Shown piece by piece: positions 54,906 to 63,870 of a DNA stretch of 64,000 nucleotides. The stretch comes from JAJDZL01 sp963663095 (GTDB taxonomy: Bacteria; Pseudomonadota; Gammaproteobacteria; Arenicellales; JAJDZL01). The stretch's first letter is position 1. Each line of letters starts with the position of its first letter. The translations under genes were made by a program, and so were the position numbers. The stretch is from contig CAXXJB010000001.1 in assembly GCA_963663095.2 (NCBI GenBank), forward strand, positions 2,418,001 to 2,482,000, given 5' to 3'. The notes under the pieces are model-generated. The model ran no database searches, was not told the origin of the DNA, and saw only the letters and a list, made by a program, of their open reading frames with translations.

Positions 54906-55502
54906 TTAGATAGTGAAAAATTTCAAAATATCTTGAGAACCTTCCCAGAGCATGGTGAAAGCGACAATTAATATGATGATAATTCCCACATAAGCGAGCC
55001 AGCGATGCTTTTGGAGCAAATTGGCGATATATGTTGCCGCAACGAGCATGAGTACGACCGAAAGTACAAGGCCAAAAATTAGTATGACCAGATGATCTCT
55101 GGCAATTCCAGCGACTGCCAAAACGTTATCCAGTGACATGGATACGTCAGCCGCAAGAATCTGAAAGAGTGCTTGTTTGAAGCTAAGTGATTGGGTTGGG
55201 TCATCTGGGTTTGTCGCAGAATCTGTATCGTTGTGACGATTCATATCTACATACAGCCGCCAACAAACCCATAGCAGAAGCAAGCCACCGATCACCAGCA
55301 ACCCGGGAATCTTTAGTAGTTGAACTGTGACTGCGGCGAAGAAGATTCGCAATATGACAGCCAAACCAACTCCGACAGCGATCACTTTTGCTCGTTGCTC
55401 TCTAGGTAATCCAGCTGCAACCAACCCAACCGCTATTGCGTTATCCCCAGCGAACAAAATATCCACTAGTACGACTTGAAAAAATACGCTAATTTCAGAC
55501 AT
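54906..55502 (-). CDS. TerC/YjbE family integral membrane protein
   Basis: This 198-residue membrane protein has about six hydrophobic segments. The family's charged intramembrane motifs GDNAIAVGL (about 19-27) and MSLDNVLAVAG (about 121-131) are present. TerC-family members export manganese or other metals, often to support secreted enzymes. This short YjbE-like form is common. It is followed by the potA-like gene after 61 bases on the same strand. Confidence 0.85.
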   Translation of the reverse strand: MSEISVFFQVVLVDILFAGDNAIAVGLVAAGLPREQRAKVIAVGVGLAVILRIFFAAVTVQLLKIPGLLVIGGLLLLWVCWRLYVDMNRHNDTDSATNPDDPTQSLSFKQALFQILAADVSMSLDNVLAVAGIARDHLVILIFGLVLSVVLMLVAATYIANLLQKHRWLAYVGIIIILIVAFTMLWEGSQDILKFFTI

Positions 55503-55753
55503 GTAGTAATGTCAAAGATCAATAGGTAGGTTGCCTGTTTAAGATAGGAGTGCAGTAGTATAGTTGATTGGCTCATACAAAAACGGTGCGATTTGGCTGG
55601 AATTATGCACTGAAGCTCCCTCGAATTCGCTTTGAGTTTTCTGCTTCAGGATAGCGTAAGATAGAGTCAATCAAATGAATCACTAACTTGATTTCACAAG
55701 TCGCTAGAATGAAAAGTGAAGAAGAAGTCGAAATTGAACAAACCGGCAAAATA

Positions 55754-56803
55754 CTAAAAATCAAAATGGGCGAGAAGAATTCCACTAGCTTTGACGCAAC
55801 ACTTGTACATCGCCCAGTAATTCCAAATATATTCTCCGTCCTCCGCCAGCGTGTTAAATGGCCAAACTGCACTCTTACCAAATGTCACACACGATTTATT
55901 TTCCGTTGGTAAAATCATCTGCCATCGATCTTTTTTCTCGTTCGACTTCGGTAGCCATTGATACCAAGATTGTAATAAACAGCTGGATTCTCGGTTATTC
56001 CATAATCCTCCGCTCCGATTGCAGTCGCTTTCGCTTCGAGCTTTAGGGTTGCCGCGATGGATAATATTAAAACTTTTTTGAGAAAAACTACTGACGATGT
56101 GCCCGAAACTGTCGCCCAGAACAACATCAATCGCTCGTTGGCTGCTTACAGCTGCTGCTTTCCCCGGATGGTCCTGATAAACAAATCCCGAACGAGGGTA
56201 GACTGAGCCCCAAGTAAAATCAGGCCAATTTCCGATTTCTCTTTCCCCAGGTGTATTGGCTTCCTTTCTTTCGCTGTCAGGTAAACCACTTCTCCATGCT
56301 TTGTGGTCGATAAGAGATATGAAATACGGAAAATGAGGTTTTGCTGCTGACTTACATAAAAATCTTCCGAATTTCAAAGAATCGATGGCAGGACTACCGA
56401 TTACATCGACTTCGTTGAATTGAAGTGATTCCTGCTGCACCAATTCATTGCCCACTCCTGCTATGCTACCACCTAATAGCAAAAAGTTGGACTGATCCTG
56501 GATTGACTGGACGATTGATCTCTTCTCTGCCCAAGGTGTCTTCGCAGATTGAGGATACGAGGTTACCACCAAATCGGGCAATCGATGCGAAATTCTTGGA
56601 GTTGTAACTACGTAACAACCAAAAATTGAGCATTTCAACCATATACATATGCCGTTGATTTTCCAATCAAGACAATCAAAACTCATAGAGCGCGAAATAA
56701 TTTCAGCTGTTGTAACTGATTCAGCGCTCAATTTGGGCGACGCGGAAAAAGAGAATAGGGCCAATAGAAGCCAAACTACTAAGGATTTCTGAAGCTTTTC
56801 CAT
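55754..56803 (-). CDS. Integrating conjugative element protein, TIGR03756 (PFL_4710, TraU-like) family
   Basis: This 349-residue exported protein has a signal peptide ending PKLSA (about 1-27). Family blocks are CLDWKINGICIWLKCSIFGCYV, RISHRLPDLVVTSYPQ, PLEGREIGNWPD-like text and a final KSCVTFGKSAVWPFNTLAEDGEYIWNYW. The many cysteines suit a disulfide-rich periplasmic T4SS part. Its start overlaps the TIGR03757 gene by 25 bases. The expected next gene (TIGR03755) is displaced to 50800. Confidence 0.85.
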   Translation of the reverse strand: MEKLQKSLVVWLLLALFSFSASPKLSAESVTTAEIISRSMSFDCLDWKINGICIWLKCSIFGCYVVTTPRISHRLPDLVVTSYPQSAKTPWAEKRSIVQSIQDQSNFLLLGGSIAGVGNELVQQESLQFNEVDVIGSPAIDSLKFGRFLCKSAAKPHFPYFISLIDHKAWRSGLPDSERKEANTPGEREIGNWPDFTWGSVYPRSGFVYQDHPGKAAAVSSQRAIDVVLGDSFGHIVSSFSQKSFNIIHRGNPKARSESDCNRSGGLWNNRESSCLLQSWYQWLPKSNEKKDRWQMILPTENKSCVTFGKSAVWPFNTLAEDGEYIWNYWAMYKCCVKASGILLAHFDF

Positions 56804-57210
56804 ATAAGCAGAATTTCGTCGATGTCAGTTGTTCCATATATAACTGTTGAATCATCTATAACAGCAGCCGGAAGTCGTAAAATTCCGAATTTTTCCGCAA
56901 GGATTTGCGTTTCAACAGCAGTTCGAAAATTTTTTTTAAGTTCATCCATGTTGTCTTCGATTCTTCCAGCAGCTTGCTGAGCTGCTATTTTTGGATTATC
57001 CGAAAGATTTTCACTCAGGCTGGTTTCAATTCTTTCCATCAAAGAAAAATCAAACAGTTCTAAATCGATTGATTCAGGAGCACGTGAAAATTCCAACTTA
57101 GTTTCATATGGTGCGGTTATAAATAGTTTGATGTTTTTAGGTAGATCGGATGCCCAGGCAACTTGTACACCGATCGTTGGAATAAACAAAAATATCGAAA
57201 TTCGTTTCAT
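56779..57210 (-). CDS. Integrating conjugative element protein, TIGR03757 (PFL_4709) family
   Basis: This 143-residue exported protein has a signal peptide ending VAWAS (about 1-21). The second half contains EKFGILRLPAAVIDDSTVIYGTTDIDEIL, a thioredoxin-like beta edge without CxxC that is typical of this family. It is 5 bases downstream of the VirB4-like ATPase gene and overlaps the TIGR03756 gene. Its role in the transfer apparatus is not known in detail. Confidence 0.83.
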   Translation of the reverse strand: MKRISIFLFIPTIGVQVAWASDLPKNIKLFITAPYETKLEFSRAPESIDLELFDFSLMERIETSLSENLSDNPKIAAQQAAGRIEDNMDELKKNFRTAVETQILAEKFGILRLPAAVIDDSTVIYGTTDIDEILLIWKSFRNP

Positions 57211-57215
57211 AGTTA

Positions 57216-60059
57216 CTACCCTTGCAAGCGGCTGCTTCTTATTGAATCGGCGATTAAATAGGCTGCTTCGAGTTCAGAAATTTTGTCCCGGTTCATGATT
57301 CTCTGTCTTTCGGCTTTTTCACTTTTTTCCGTTTGACTTAGTGCGAGTGCCAGGGTAGGTGGGGTATTTCTAAATAATGAAAGGAGTCGAGCCGAAATTA
57401 TGGTCCCCTCCGTGAAGCGACCTGGGGATTTTCTGGCCGAAAGAAGCAAATCTTTCTGTTGAGAGGTCAGAGACTTAAATCTTGCGATCTGATCAATTTC
57501 GTCTCTGTCAAGTGAAAGGCAGTACCACCACTCCGGCTGATTGAGTAGTTCCTTTGCATTGTCCGGAAACTGACGAATATTTTGGGTTGCAATCCACAGC
57601 CAAGCGCCAAAGGTTCTCCACATGGCTGAAATTCGGTTGATATAGGGAGAAATGAGTGGATTTTGCAACAAAATGTGCGCCTCATCAATTACCACTATTG
57701 TCTGTCTTTGCGTGTACTGGTTGGCTTCGATTTCGTTGTTGATCATTGAGAACAAGCCTGTCAAAGCAACTGCCAAACGGTCTTCGTATCCTCGTCTTGC
57801 AAGTATGTCCAATTCAATTACAGTGATATCAGATTTCGGCCAATAATCCCCCTCACGGTCGAATAACTCACCATTCAAACCCGTACAAAACACATTGATT
57901 GCGCTGGCCATACGGGCTGATCGACTCTTCTGATGCTTCGATAAGACGCGATCGTCCATTCTTCCATAATTTGCTGCGTCAAGTAAGGTTCGCACCAAGT
58001 CGGATGTCATCGTCTGGGTTCGACTATCCGATAAAGACCTCTTCGCGGATTCTTTCAAAGCGACACGAATCAAGTCCAAATCATCCCGTCGCAAACGATT
58101 TTCTTCGTTTTCCTGACCACCGGTGATCATCAGACGGGCTTGAATTTCCATCTCTCCCAATGGGTCACGATGATATGAGTTTTGATTCTCAAAGCCTTCT
58201 TTATCCGAGTTTAGAAGAGTTTGTGCATGTTTGAATGGAGGCAGTGAGACTTTGCTTTTTCCGTCAATTCTCACTTGATGTACCGAAAGTCCTAGTTCTT
58301 TGCAATGTGCGGCAAACAATCCGAATGTTGGAAGCGCGGAAAGAAGCACAATTCTCGGTCGATGTACTGCCGTGAAATGAAGGAGAAAATAAATCAGTAA
58401 GGCAGTCTTTCCGGAACCTGTGGGGCCGAGAATTAGTGAGTGGGCATTTTTCTCACGGTCTGTCGGGTTCAGTGGGTCGAACACCAGCGGCTCGGCACCA
58501 CGATTGAAAAGAACACAACCCGGATAGCCTGTTCCTGTTGATCTCCCATATACGGGTAGCATTCTTGATATATGACTGGAAAACCAGAGCCTTGATCGAC
58601 GAGCATATGGCCTCTCATCCTGCTCGACATCAAAACCAAAAGGCAATGCTCGAATATAGCTATCCAAAGCGATGGGATCATATCTGGGCGGAATCGGCCT
58701 AAGTCCATTGGCATACAGGAGACTCAAAACGCGTTCGGTTTTCTTGTTCAGTTCAGTCAGATTATTACTCGACAAGTACACGCCTGAATACACCCGATAT
58801 ACTGGATTGGAGCGTGTAATTTCCATAAGAGCAGTATTTGCGAGATTTCTTCTCTCGGATGCGGCGGGATCATCACCAACAGAATTGGTGCGAACCCGTC
58901 GAATTTTCTTTTCGATTTGTTCCTGAGGAGAGAAAACAATGCTCATAGACCAAATTGAATTCTCTGGCATGAGATCCCAAAGCGTACCAACAGAATCTCC
59001 GAAACTTCGTTCACCGGTCAGATGACCAATTTCCGGTTCTGCGGTCAACTCGTCCAAGGTTACAAACCGGCTCGGATATCCACAAAACCACCAAATTCCC
59101 GGTCTCTTCCAAGTCCATGGTGCAGTACCGTGCATTGAAGCGCGACTGATATCTGTTTTTGCGGTACTTGAAAACAATGACATTGATCGTTCCCGCTGGC
59201 TAGGGCTCCATGGATTCGCCTGCAGCAGTTCCGACGTATCCTCAAATCCAGTATGCGCCATTGGCTTAGGGATGAACCAGTGCGTCATCCATTCATAAAG
59301 TTCTTCCGCACCCTGGGGGATTAACTTGACTTCTGCTTGAGCAAGTGCACTACTCAGCTGCTCACAAACCTGATCAATTGTTTCATCGTGCACAGAACAA
59401 GACGCGGGCAAATTTCGCCATATACACAAACGAACACGTCTTTTTCTGCCTCTCCAGTGTTTTCCCGCTAATCCTGAATCGCGAAATAAGCCATCTTTGT
59501 CAGTCATATCTTTAAGATGCTCACTAAACAGCTTGAACCACTCGATCGAATACTCGGTTTCTCGAATTGATTGTTGCGTATAACGTGTAAGCTGATTGGT
59601 CAGCTCACGAACGATACTGTCATTTTCGTCTTGAATAAACCATTGTGTAATCCACGGTCCGTTCGATAATTCAGATATGCTCTTTGAAATAGCTGCGGTG
59701 ACTTTCTTGTGAAGTATTTTGATATCTTCAGGGCTTCTCGCTTCAGTACTGCTGCATTCAACCTCATACATTCGCCCCGTACTGGTAAGGTCAGCCAGTC
59801 CGATCAGTCCACTATTCAAATCGACACGTGGAGCAAGTAGGTCGGTAAATGATCGTGTACTCTTCACGATTGCGCGATACTCCTTGTCCGGGTGGAGCTG
59901 AGGTTCAAGATATTCCGATACAGTAATCGGTTTGCAGCCATCTCCGTCCCATTCGACTAGTGGGATCTCATCGTATCGCGGTTGATCTGCTGCTCTTTTA
60001 TCTTTTGAAAACCTGTTCCGCTGCAACCAGCGACTTAGAAGAGTATTCACAGTATTCAA
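57216..60059 (-). CDS. Conjugative transfer ATPase, TIGR03744 (PFL_4706, VirB4/TraC-like)
   Basis: This large 947-residue ATPase powers pilus assembly and DNA or protein transfer at the inner membrane. The N-terminal domain has the family opening NTVNTLLSRWLQR and a middle region with GYPSRFVTLDEL. The C-terminal motor carries Walker A LGPTGSGKTA (about 541-550), Walker B VVIDEAHILLQ (about 789-799) and a following TQNIRQF. It overlaps the lipoprotein gene upstream by four bases. It is intact, so the transfer motor is probably functional. Confidence 0.9.
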   Translation of the reverse strand: MNTVNTLLSRWLQRNRFSKDKRAADQPRYDEIPLVEWDGDGCKPITVSEYLEPQLHPDKEYRAIVKSTRSFTDLLAPRVDLNSGLIGLADLTSTGRMYEVECSSTEARSPEDIKILHKKVTAAISKSISELSNGPWITQWFIQDENDSIVRELTNQLTRYTQQSIRETEYSIEWFKLFSEHLKDMTDKDGLFRDSGLAGKHWRGRKRRVRLCIWRNLPASCSVHDETIDQVCEQLSSALAQAEVKLIPQGAEELYEWMTHWFIPKPMAHTGFEDTSELLQANPWSPSQRERSMSLFSSTAKTDISRASMHGTAPWTWKRPGIWWFCGYPSRFVTLDELTAEPEIGHLTGERSFGDSVGTLWDLMPENSIWSMSIVFSPQEQIEKKIRRVRTNSVGDDPAASERRNLANTALMEITRSNPVYRVYSGVYLSSNNLTELNKKTERVLSLLYANGLRPIPPRYDPIALDSYIRALPFGFDVEQDERPYARRSRLWFSSHISRMLPVYGRSTGTGYPGCVLFNRGAEPLVFDPLNPTDREKNAHSLILGPTGSGKTALLIYFLLHFTAVHRPRIVLLSALPTFGLFAAHCKELGLSVHQVRIDGKSKVSLPPFKHAQTLLNSDKEGFENQNSYHRDPLGEMEIQARLMITGGQENEENRLRRDDLDLIRVALKESAKRSLSDSRTQTMTSDLVRTLLDAANYGRMDDRVLSKHQKSRSARMASAINVFCTGLNGELFDREGDYWPKSDITVIELDILARRGYEDRLAVALTGLFSMINNEIEANQYTQRQTIVVIDEAHILLQNPLISPYINRISAMWRTFGAWLWIATQNIRQFPDNAKELLNQPEWWYCLSLDRDEIDQIARFKSLTSQQKDLLLSARKSPGRFTEGTIISARLLSLFRNTPPTLALALSQTEKSEKAERQRIMNRDKISELEAAYLIADSIRSSRLQG

Positions 60060-60445
60060 ATTTCTCCGGGAAGAGCGTATTCGACAGTTTCGTACATTTG
60101 AAACATGGTTGAGTAACCGGGGACAGGTGTTTTTTCCAACGAAAGGTGTGGAAATATGTACATGATTATTGTCGGATTTGGTAGACGCGGGAATCGAACA
60201 GATAATTCATCATAAACATCTCTGGTGTAACCATCCAAATGTGAAGGGCCATCGGGAATCGGGTGCTGTAGTTGCCGCATGGATTGCTCTTCCAAATCGT
60301 GTTGATCGTAAATCTCTTCGATGGTACTTGCGCTGTCGGGAATCGGTGAACTGCCAGGAAACAATCTCGAGCATGAAATTACACTCAGTATCAGACTAAT
60401 CAATCCAACCGTTACGAGCGTTCGATATTGGTACTTCATGTCCAA
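60056..60445 (-). CDS. Conjugative transfer region lipoprotein, TIGR03751 family
   Basis: This 129-residue lipoprotein has a signal ending LSVISC (C25). Conserved blocks are the helical DQHDLEEQSMRQLQHP, FPRLPNPTIIMYIFPHL and PVPGYSTMFQMYETVEYALPGEI, which match the TIGR03751 family of ICE T4SS lipoproteins (VirB7-like in role). Its start lies about 50 bases inside the preceding gene; a second in-frame ATG at 60439 is equally possible. Confidence 0.86.
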   Translation of the reverse strand: MDMKYQYRTLVTVGLISLILSVISCSRLFPGSSPIPDSASTIEEIYDQHDLEEQSMRQLQHPIPDGPSHLDGYTRDVYDELSVRFPRLPNPTIIMYIFPHLSLEKTPVPGYSTMFQMYETVEYALPGEI

Positions 60446-61709
60446 GTTGGATAACTTTTCTTCCAGTTGGCTCGTGGTCTATGAATATTGGTTCTTCGAC
60501 GTGAATTGCCACTTTTTTGCCGGCCGGAACATAAATTGCGTCAAAGGAATTTAGTTGTCTGTCTTTCAGCCATTGTGAAATTTCGTCTAGTGATTCTTCT
60601 ACAGCATAACCCGCTACGAATTTGTCGATATCACCAACGACGGAAGTATTGGTTTCACCGGAATTTGGGTCGAATCGAGATTCAGTCTGAGCGTTTGCAA
60701 GCGCATCTGCTGTAGCCCTTGTCGTCTCAATCAGCGTCGACTGGGTTAGATACTGCAATGCGTTCGATTTCAACTCACCTGCAATACAAGGGTTTCCGTA
60801 TTCGTCGGAAATCCAGCCTAAACCGCCTTTGGAATTTACTGTTTCGGCGCGATTTCGAGTAGTTTGAATGGTTCCGTCAATAAATATAAATGTTGCCGTA
60901 TCTAAATTACCGGAAACGCACGAAAGTGCAAGATCGCCTCGGGCTGTTCCTACCCAAATCATTCCGGCCAGTTGTGGAATTCTGTGCCCATTCGCAGCCA
61001 AATTCTCGGGTCCGATGATTATCTTGTAACGCCATGGATCCTGAATTTTCCCTTGAACCGGAATTCTTCCCACTAATGCCGTCAGAGCAGTCGCATTCAG
61101 CAACGTGGTGGTGGGTGGAATCGTGTAATGTGGATTGATTTCAGGGGTTTGCGTAAACTGTTGTGGCGAGCGCAAATTGGTTGCATTTGAATCGCTGGAC
61201 AGGGATATGTCATCGAAATTTCCTTCGAAAACACTTTGTTCCATATCATTTGAGTAGTACCACACAAACTCTGAATTCGGGACTCGTTCAATCTCAATAT
61301 TTTCCTCGATCACTTCATCCTGATGTTCAAGTTGTCGAATACGTGACTTGAGATCTTCAACTGTTGCCATAAGTTGTCTGTTGGTTTCTGGTTGCTGGCT
61401 GTTTTCGATCGCGTTTGCAATCCTCTCGTACTTCTCCTGAATTTCGGATTCGAACTCGTCTTGCTCTTTACGACTTTCTAGGTTTTGGTTTTCCATAATA
61501 TGTTCCAGGTTGGCAATCTTTGTGGCTACCGCCCTGACTTCCTCGGCTGCACTGTCACGATCTGCCATTTCCGAGTTTTCTGTGGTGCTCTCGTTATTCA
61601 ATGCCTTGGACGCAAGGTTGTCTAGAGAATATTCACTCTTAGAGCCAATCCAGAGAAGAATTCCGACTATCGAAGCCCCCAATATCCATGCTGTGAGATG
61701 TAGTTTCAA
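60396..61709 (-). CDS. Integrating conjugative element protein, TIGR03752 (PFL_4705, TraB/VirB10-like)
   Basis: This 437-residue protein has an N-terminal membrane anchor (about 5-21) and a periplasmic coiled coil (about 55-140: EEVRAVATKIANLEHIMEN onward). The C-terminal domain contains GRIPVQGKIQDPWRYKIIIG, LAGMIWVGTARGDLALSCV, SKGGLGWISDEYGNPCIAGE and a terminal AIYVPAGKKVAIHVEEPI. This is the VirB10-like scaffold linking inner and outer membranes in MPF-G systems. It overlaps both neighbours. Confidence 0.87.
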   Translation of the reverse strand: MKLHLTAWILGASIVGILLWIGSKSEYSLDNLASKALNNESTTENSEMADRDSAAEEVRAVATKIANLEHIMENQNLESRKEQDEFESEIQEKYERIANAIENSQQPETNRQLMATVEDLKSRIRQLEHQDEVIEENIEIERVPNSEFVWYYSNDMEQSVFEGNFDDISLSSDSNATNLRSPQQFTQTPEINPHYTIPPTTTLLNATALTALVGRIPVQGKIQDPWRYKIIIGPENLAANGHRIPQLAGMIWVGTARGDLALSCVSGNLDTATFIFIDGTIQTTRNRAETVNSKGGLGWISDEYGNPCIAGELKSNALQYLTQSTLIETTRATADALANAQTESRFDPNSGETNTSVVGDIDKFVAGYAVEESLDEISQWLKDRQLNSFDAIYVPAGKKVAIHVEEPIFIDHEPTGRKVIQLGHEVPISNARNGWID

Positions 61710-62509
61710 GGTTTTCGGCTCTCGAATGGAAAATCCGAAATCAGAACTAGCATTGTGCCATCGCCAAACTGACCGTTAGGATGGAGTCGGGTATGCAAGA
61801 ATGCTGCAGTACGCCAAGTTCCACGTAATTCTCGTGGGTCTAATACAATTGATTCAGATAATTTGTTGGCGACATGCAAAGCGGTAATGTAATGCTGTGA
61901 CGATTTCCAACTAGCAAGCGGCATAGCCTGTACGGCCCCCGCGCATGCTGTAGGGATTCTGCGACCGCAACGAAACAGGTCAACCGGTGTTTTATCAACA
62001 GAAATTCTGACGACTCCCGGAAAATCTTTGATTAGTCTAGCAGGAGCATAGAATTGCTGGACTACCCAGCGAGTGAGGGCTACAAACCCATGGTTTGGTT
62101 GTTGTTCCCGGGGTGCCGAAGTGTTGTCCGGTATAAATTTCTTGATGACAATCGGCTGACTTGATGTTTCGGCGTGTCGGGCTCGAATCTGTAGAATCAA
62201 TCTGCCCATAGGTTCCGCGATCAGTACAACTCTAGTCGAAGTAAATTCGTCCAAGGCATTGAACCAGAGATGATTCCCGATTATTTGTGGGATTAATTGG
62301 TCGTCTATTGTGTACGGAATACCAATACGCAATGATTCAGCATCCGGAATGTGAACATTTCTTTCAATTCCGACCTGCAGGTCAATTTCCAGCGGTGTCT
62401 CACTCCACAAATAGGTGACGCTATCTGCAACCGATTTCGACATGAGCGGAAACATGAAGGCAATTACAGTAAGGAATCTGATCGTGAAATGAATTGTATG
62501 CATGTTCAT
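61706..62509 (-). CDS. Integrating conjugative element protein, TIGR03749 (PFL_4704, TraK/VirB9-like)
   Basis: This 267-residue exported protein has a signal peptide ending KSVADS. Blocks include WSETPLEIDLQVGIERNVHIPD, a WFNALDEFTSTRVVL strand region and FVALTRWVVQQFYAPARLIK. These fit the VirB9/TraK-type outer-membrane core component. The frame is open to 62563. ATG 62509 is chosen because it overlaps the preceding stop (ATGA) and AAAGGAT lies upstream; ATG 62503 is an alternative. Confidence 0.86.
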   Translation of the reverse strand: MNMHTIHFTIRFLTVIAFMFPLMSKSVADSVTYLWSETPLEIDLQVGIERNVHIPDAESLRIGIPYTIDDQLIPQIIGNHLWFNALDEFTSTRVVLIAEPMGRLILQIRARHAETSSQPIVIKKFIPDNTSAPREQQPNHGFVALTRWVVQQFYAPARLIKDFPGVVRISVDKTPVDLFRCGRRIPTACAGAVQAMPLASWKSSQHYITALHVANKLSESIVLDPRELRGTWRTAAFLHTRLHPNGQFGDGTMLVLISDFPFESRKP

Positions 62510-63117
62510 TTGATCGAAATCCTTTCGGGCATTCTGGGCATGGTGTCCAATAATAATCCCCACGGATTGAATTCGGGGTCGATTTGTCTCTTGATTACTC
62601 GTAGGTAGTATCTAATTTGTACATCTTTTACTGGTACCCCGCCTATGTCTTCACGTAGCTCAACCTCCATGGACACCGTCCAGCTATCTGAGTCGTCCTG
62701 TGTAACTGAATTATTGAAATCCGCTTCACGTAGCGGCAGAACGTAGCGGGTTCTTCCGAGAAATTCGGTCGACCTTTTCTCGCTGTCGTGCTTGAGCCAT
62801 GCCTTGAATGCGGGCGTTATGAACGCACTCAATCGGTCAAGATTTTTGGGGTAGTCTTCAAAACAATCGATTGGGCAACGGTTCAGCTGCTGCCAGATAT
62901 AACCTGCAAAATTGTAGACTTCCCATGGGTGGATTCGGTTGAGTAGGATCTGACTTCCATAGCGCAAATCCGGGGGTAGACTGACTCGTTGAACGCGGTT
63001 CGCATAATGCCAGCCGAACATTGAAAGTGCGAGGCTGGCGGCAAGAATCAATGAAATCAACCGGAGTGATTTGATGTGACTGTGAAGGTTGGAATCCGCA
63101 TGCAGATAGCGAGGCAT
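62506..63117 (-). CDS. Integrating conjugative element protein, TIGR03746 (PFL_4703, TraE/VirB8-like)
   Basis: This 203-residue inner-membrane protein has one N-terminal helix (about 18-38) and a periplasmic domain. Family blocks are PPDLRYGSQ, EVYNFAGYIWQQLNR, DYPKNLDRLSAFITPAF and YYLRVIKRQIDPEFNPWGLLLD. It corresponds to VirB8-type assembly factors. It lies three bases after the TIGR03750-like gene and overlaps the next gene by four bases. Confidence 0.88.
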   Translation of the reverse strand: MPRYLHADSNLHSHIKSLRLISLILAASLALSMFGWHYANRVQRVSLPPDLRYGSQILLNRIHPWEVYNFAGYIWQQLNRCPIDCFEDYPKNLDRLSAFITPAFKAWLKHDSEKRSTEFLGRTRYVLPLREADFNNSVTQDDSDSWTVSMEVELREDIGGVPVKDVQIRYYLRVIKRQIDPEFNPWGLLLDTMPRMPERISIK

Positions 63118-63120
63118 AAT

Positions 63121-63468
63121 TTAATTTTCTCGAACAGAACACCAGCAGCCGGATTTGTAGACAAGATTTGACGATAGGATTGGATGAATGGAACAGTAGA
63201 ATAATCTGGAATACCAACCCTCTGGCTTGCCATGTTTCAATATTTCTAATGTGTAGGCTATACACGAGACAACCAGGAGTGTCCAAGAAACAAAAAATGC
63301 GAACGCAATAAACAATGCATGCAAGCCATCCAATAGGCTGAATCCAACGACTAGAGAAACCGGTAGACAAAGACCGCCAGCCGTCAGTGCTATTGAAAAC
63401 AATTCGCTGGCACCACACCCTTTATACAACCGCGTTTCGTAATCCAGTTGTGAACATGGTGTGAGCAT
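63121..63468 (-). CDS. Conjugal transfer membrane protein, TIGR03750 family
   Basis: This 115-residue protein has an N-terminal RLYKGCGASELFSIAL stretch, two membrane helices (about 27-47 and 49-72) and KHGKPEGWYSRLF. The last is the GKP-G-YxR motif of VirB3-like TIGR03750 proteins. The C-terminal tail is longer and more Cys/Ser-rich than usual. It is two bases after the TIGR03745-like gene. Confidence 0.82.
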   Translation of the reverse strand: MLTPCSQLDYETRLYKGCGASELFSIALTAGGLCLPVSLVVGFSLLDGLHALFIAFAFFVSWTLLVVSCIAYTLEILKHGKPEGWYSRLFYCSIHPILSSNLVYKSGCWCSVREN

Positions 63469-63470
63469 GG

Positions 63471-63869
63471 TTATATGGTCAGCATCGTGCTTAATCTTTC
63501 AGATCCCCACCACGCGCCGAAAATTACCACAAGAATTACCAACAGACCCGCAGCAAAATAAACTGAAAATCTCCCCCACTCGCCCTTTTTTCTCGCTTCA
63601 TTCACCTCTGCAATCAAACCGCTAGAAAATCCTATCAATGCAAAAACTACAACGATGGTCAATCCAAGAAAAATTACGAAACGAATGCTGCCAATTAAAT
63701 AGCCGATTGGATCATTCGCATTGAAACTTTGCGATCCGACATTTGGCGGGGGAGGCAACGCTGCGATCGCTGGACACCAATTCATAGTGACCATGCCCAC
63801 GATCCAAATCATCAGTACTGTGCTGAATTTCAACACCTGAATTTTGCAGAATTTGATAATTTTGTTCAT
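63471..63869 (-). CDS. Integrating conjugative element membrane protein, TIGR03745 (PFL_4702, VirB2-like)
   Basis: This 132-residue protein has a signal or membrane segment (to about residue 37), a Pro/Asn-rich stretch (LPPPPNVGSQSFN) and two membrane helices. The conserved loop VNEARKKGEWGRF lies between the helices. The layout matches the pilin-like TIGR03745 family. ATG 63869 is one base past the upstream stop and is chosen over 63884, which would overlap that gene. Confidence 0.83.
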   Translation of the reverse strand: MNKIIKFCKIQVLKFSTVLMIWIVGMVTMNWCPAIAALPPPPNVGSQSFNANDPIGYLIGSIRFVIFLGLTIVVVFALIGFSSGLIAEVNEARKKGEWGRFSVYFAAGLLVILVVIFGAWWGSERLSTMLTI

Positions 63870-63870
63870 C

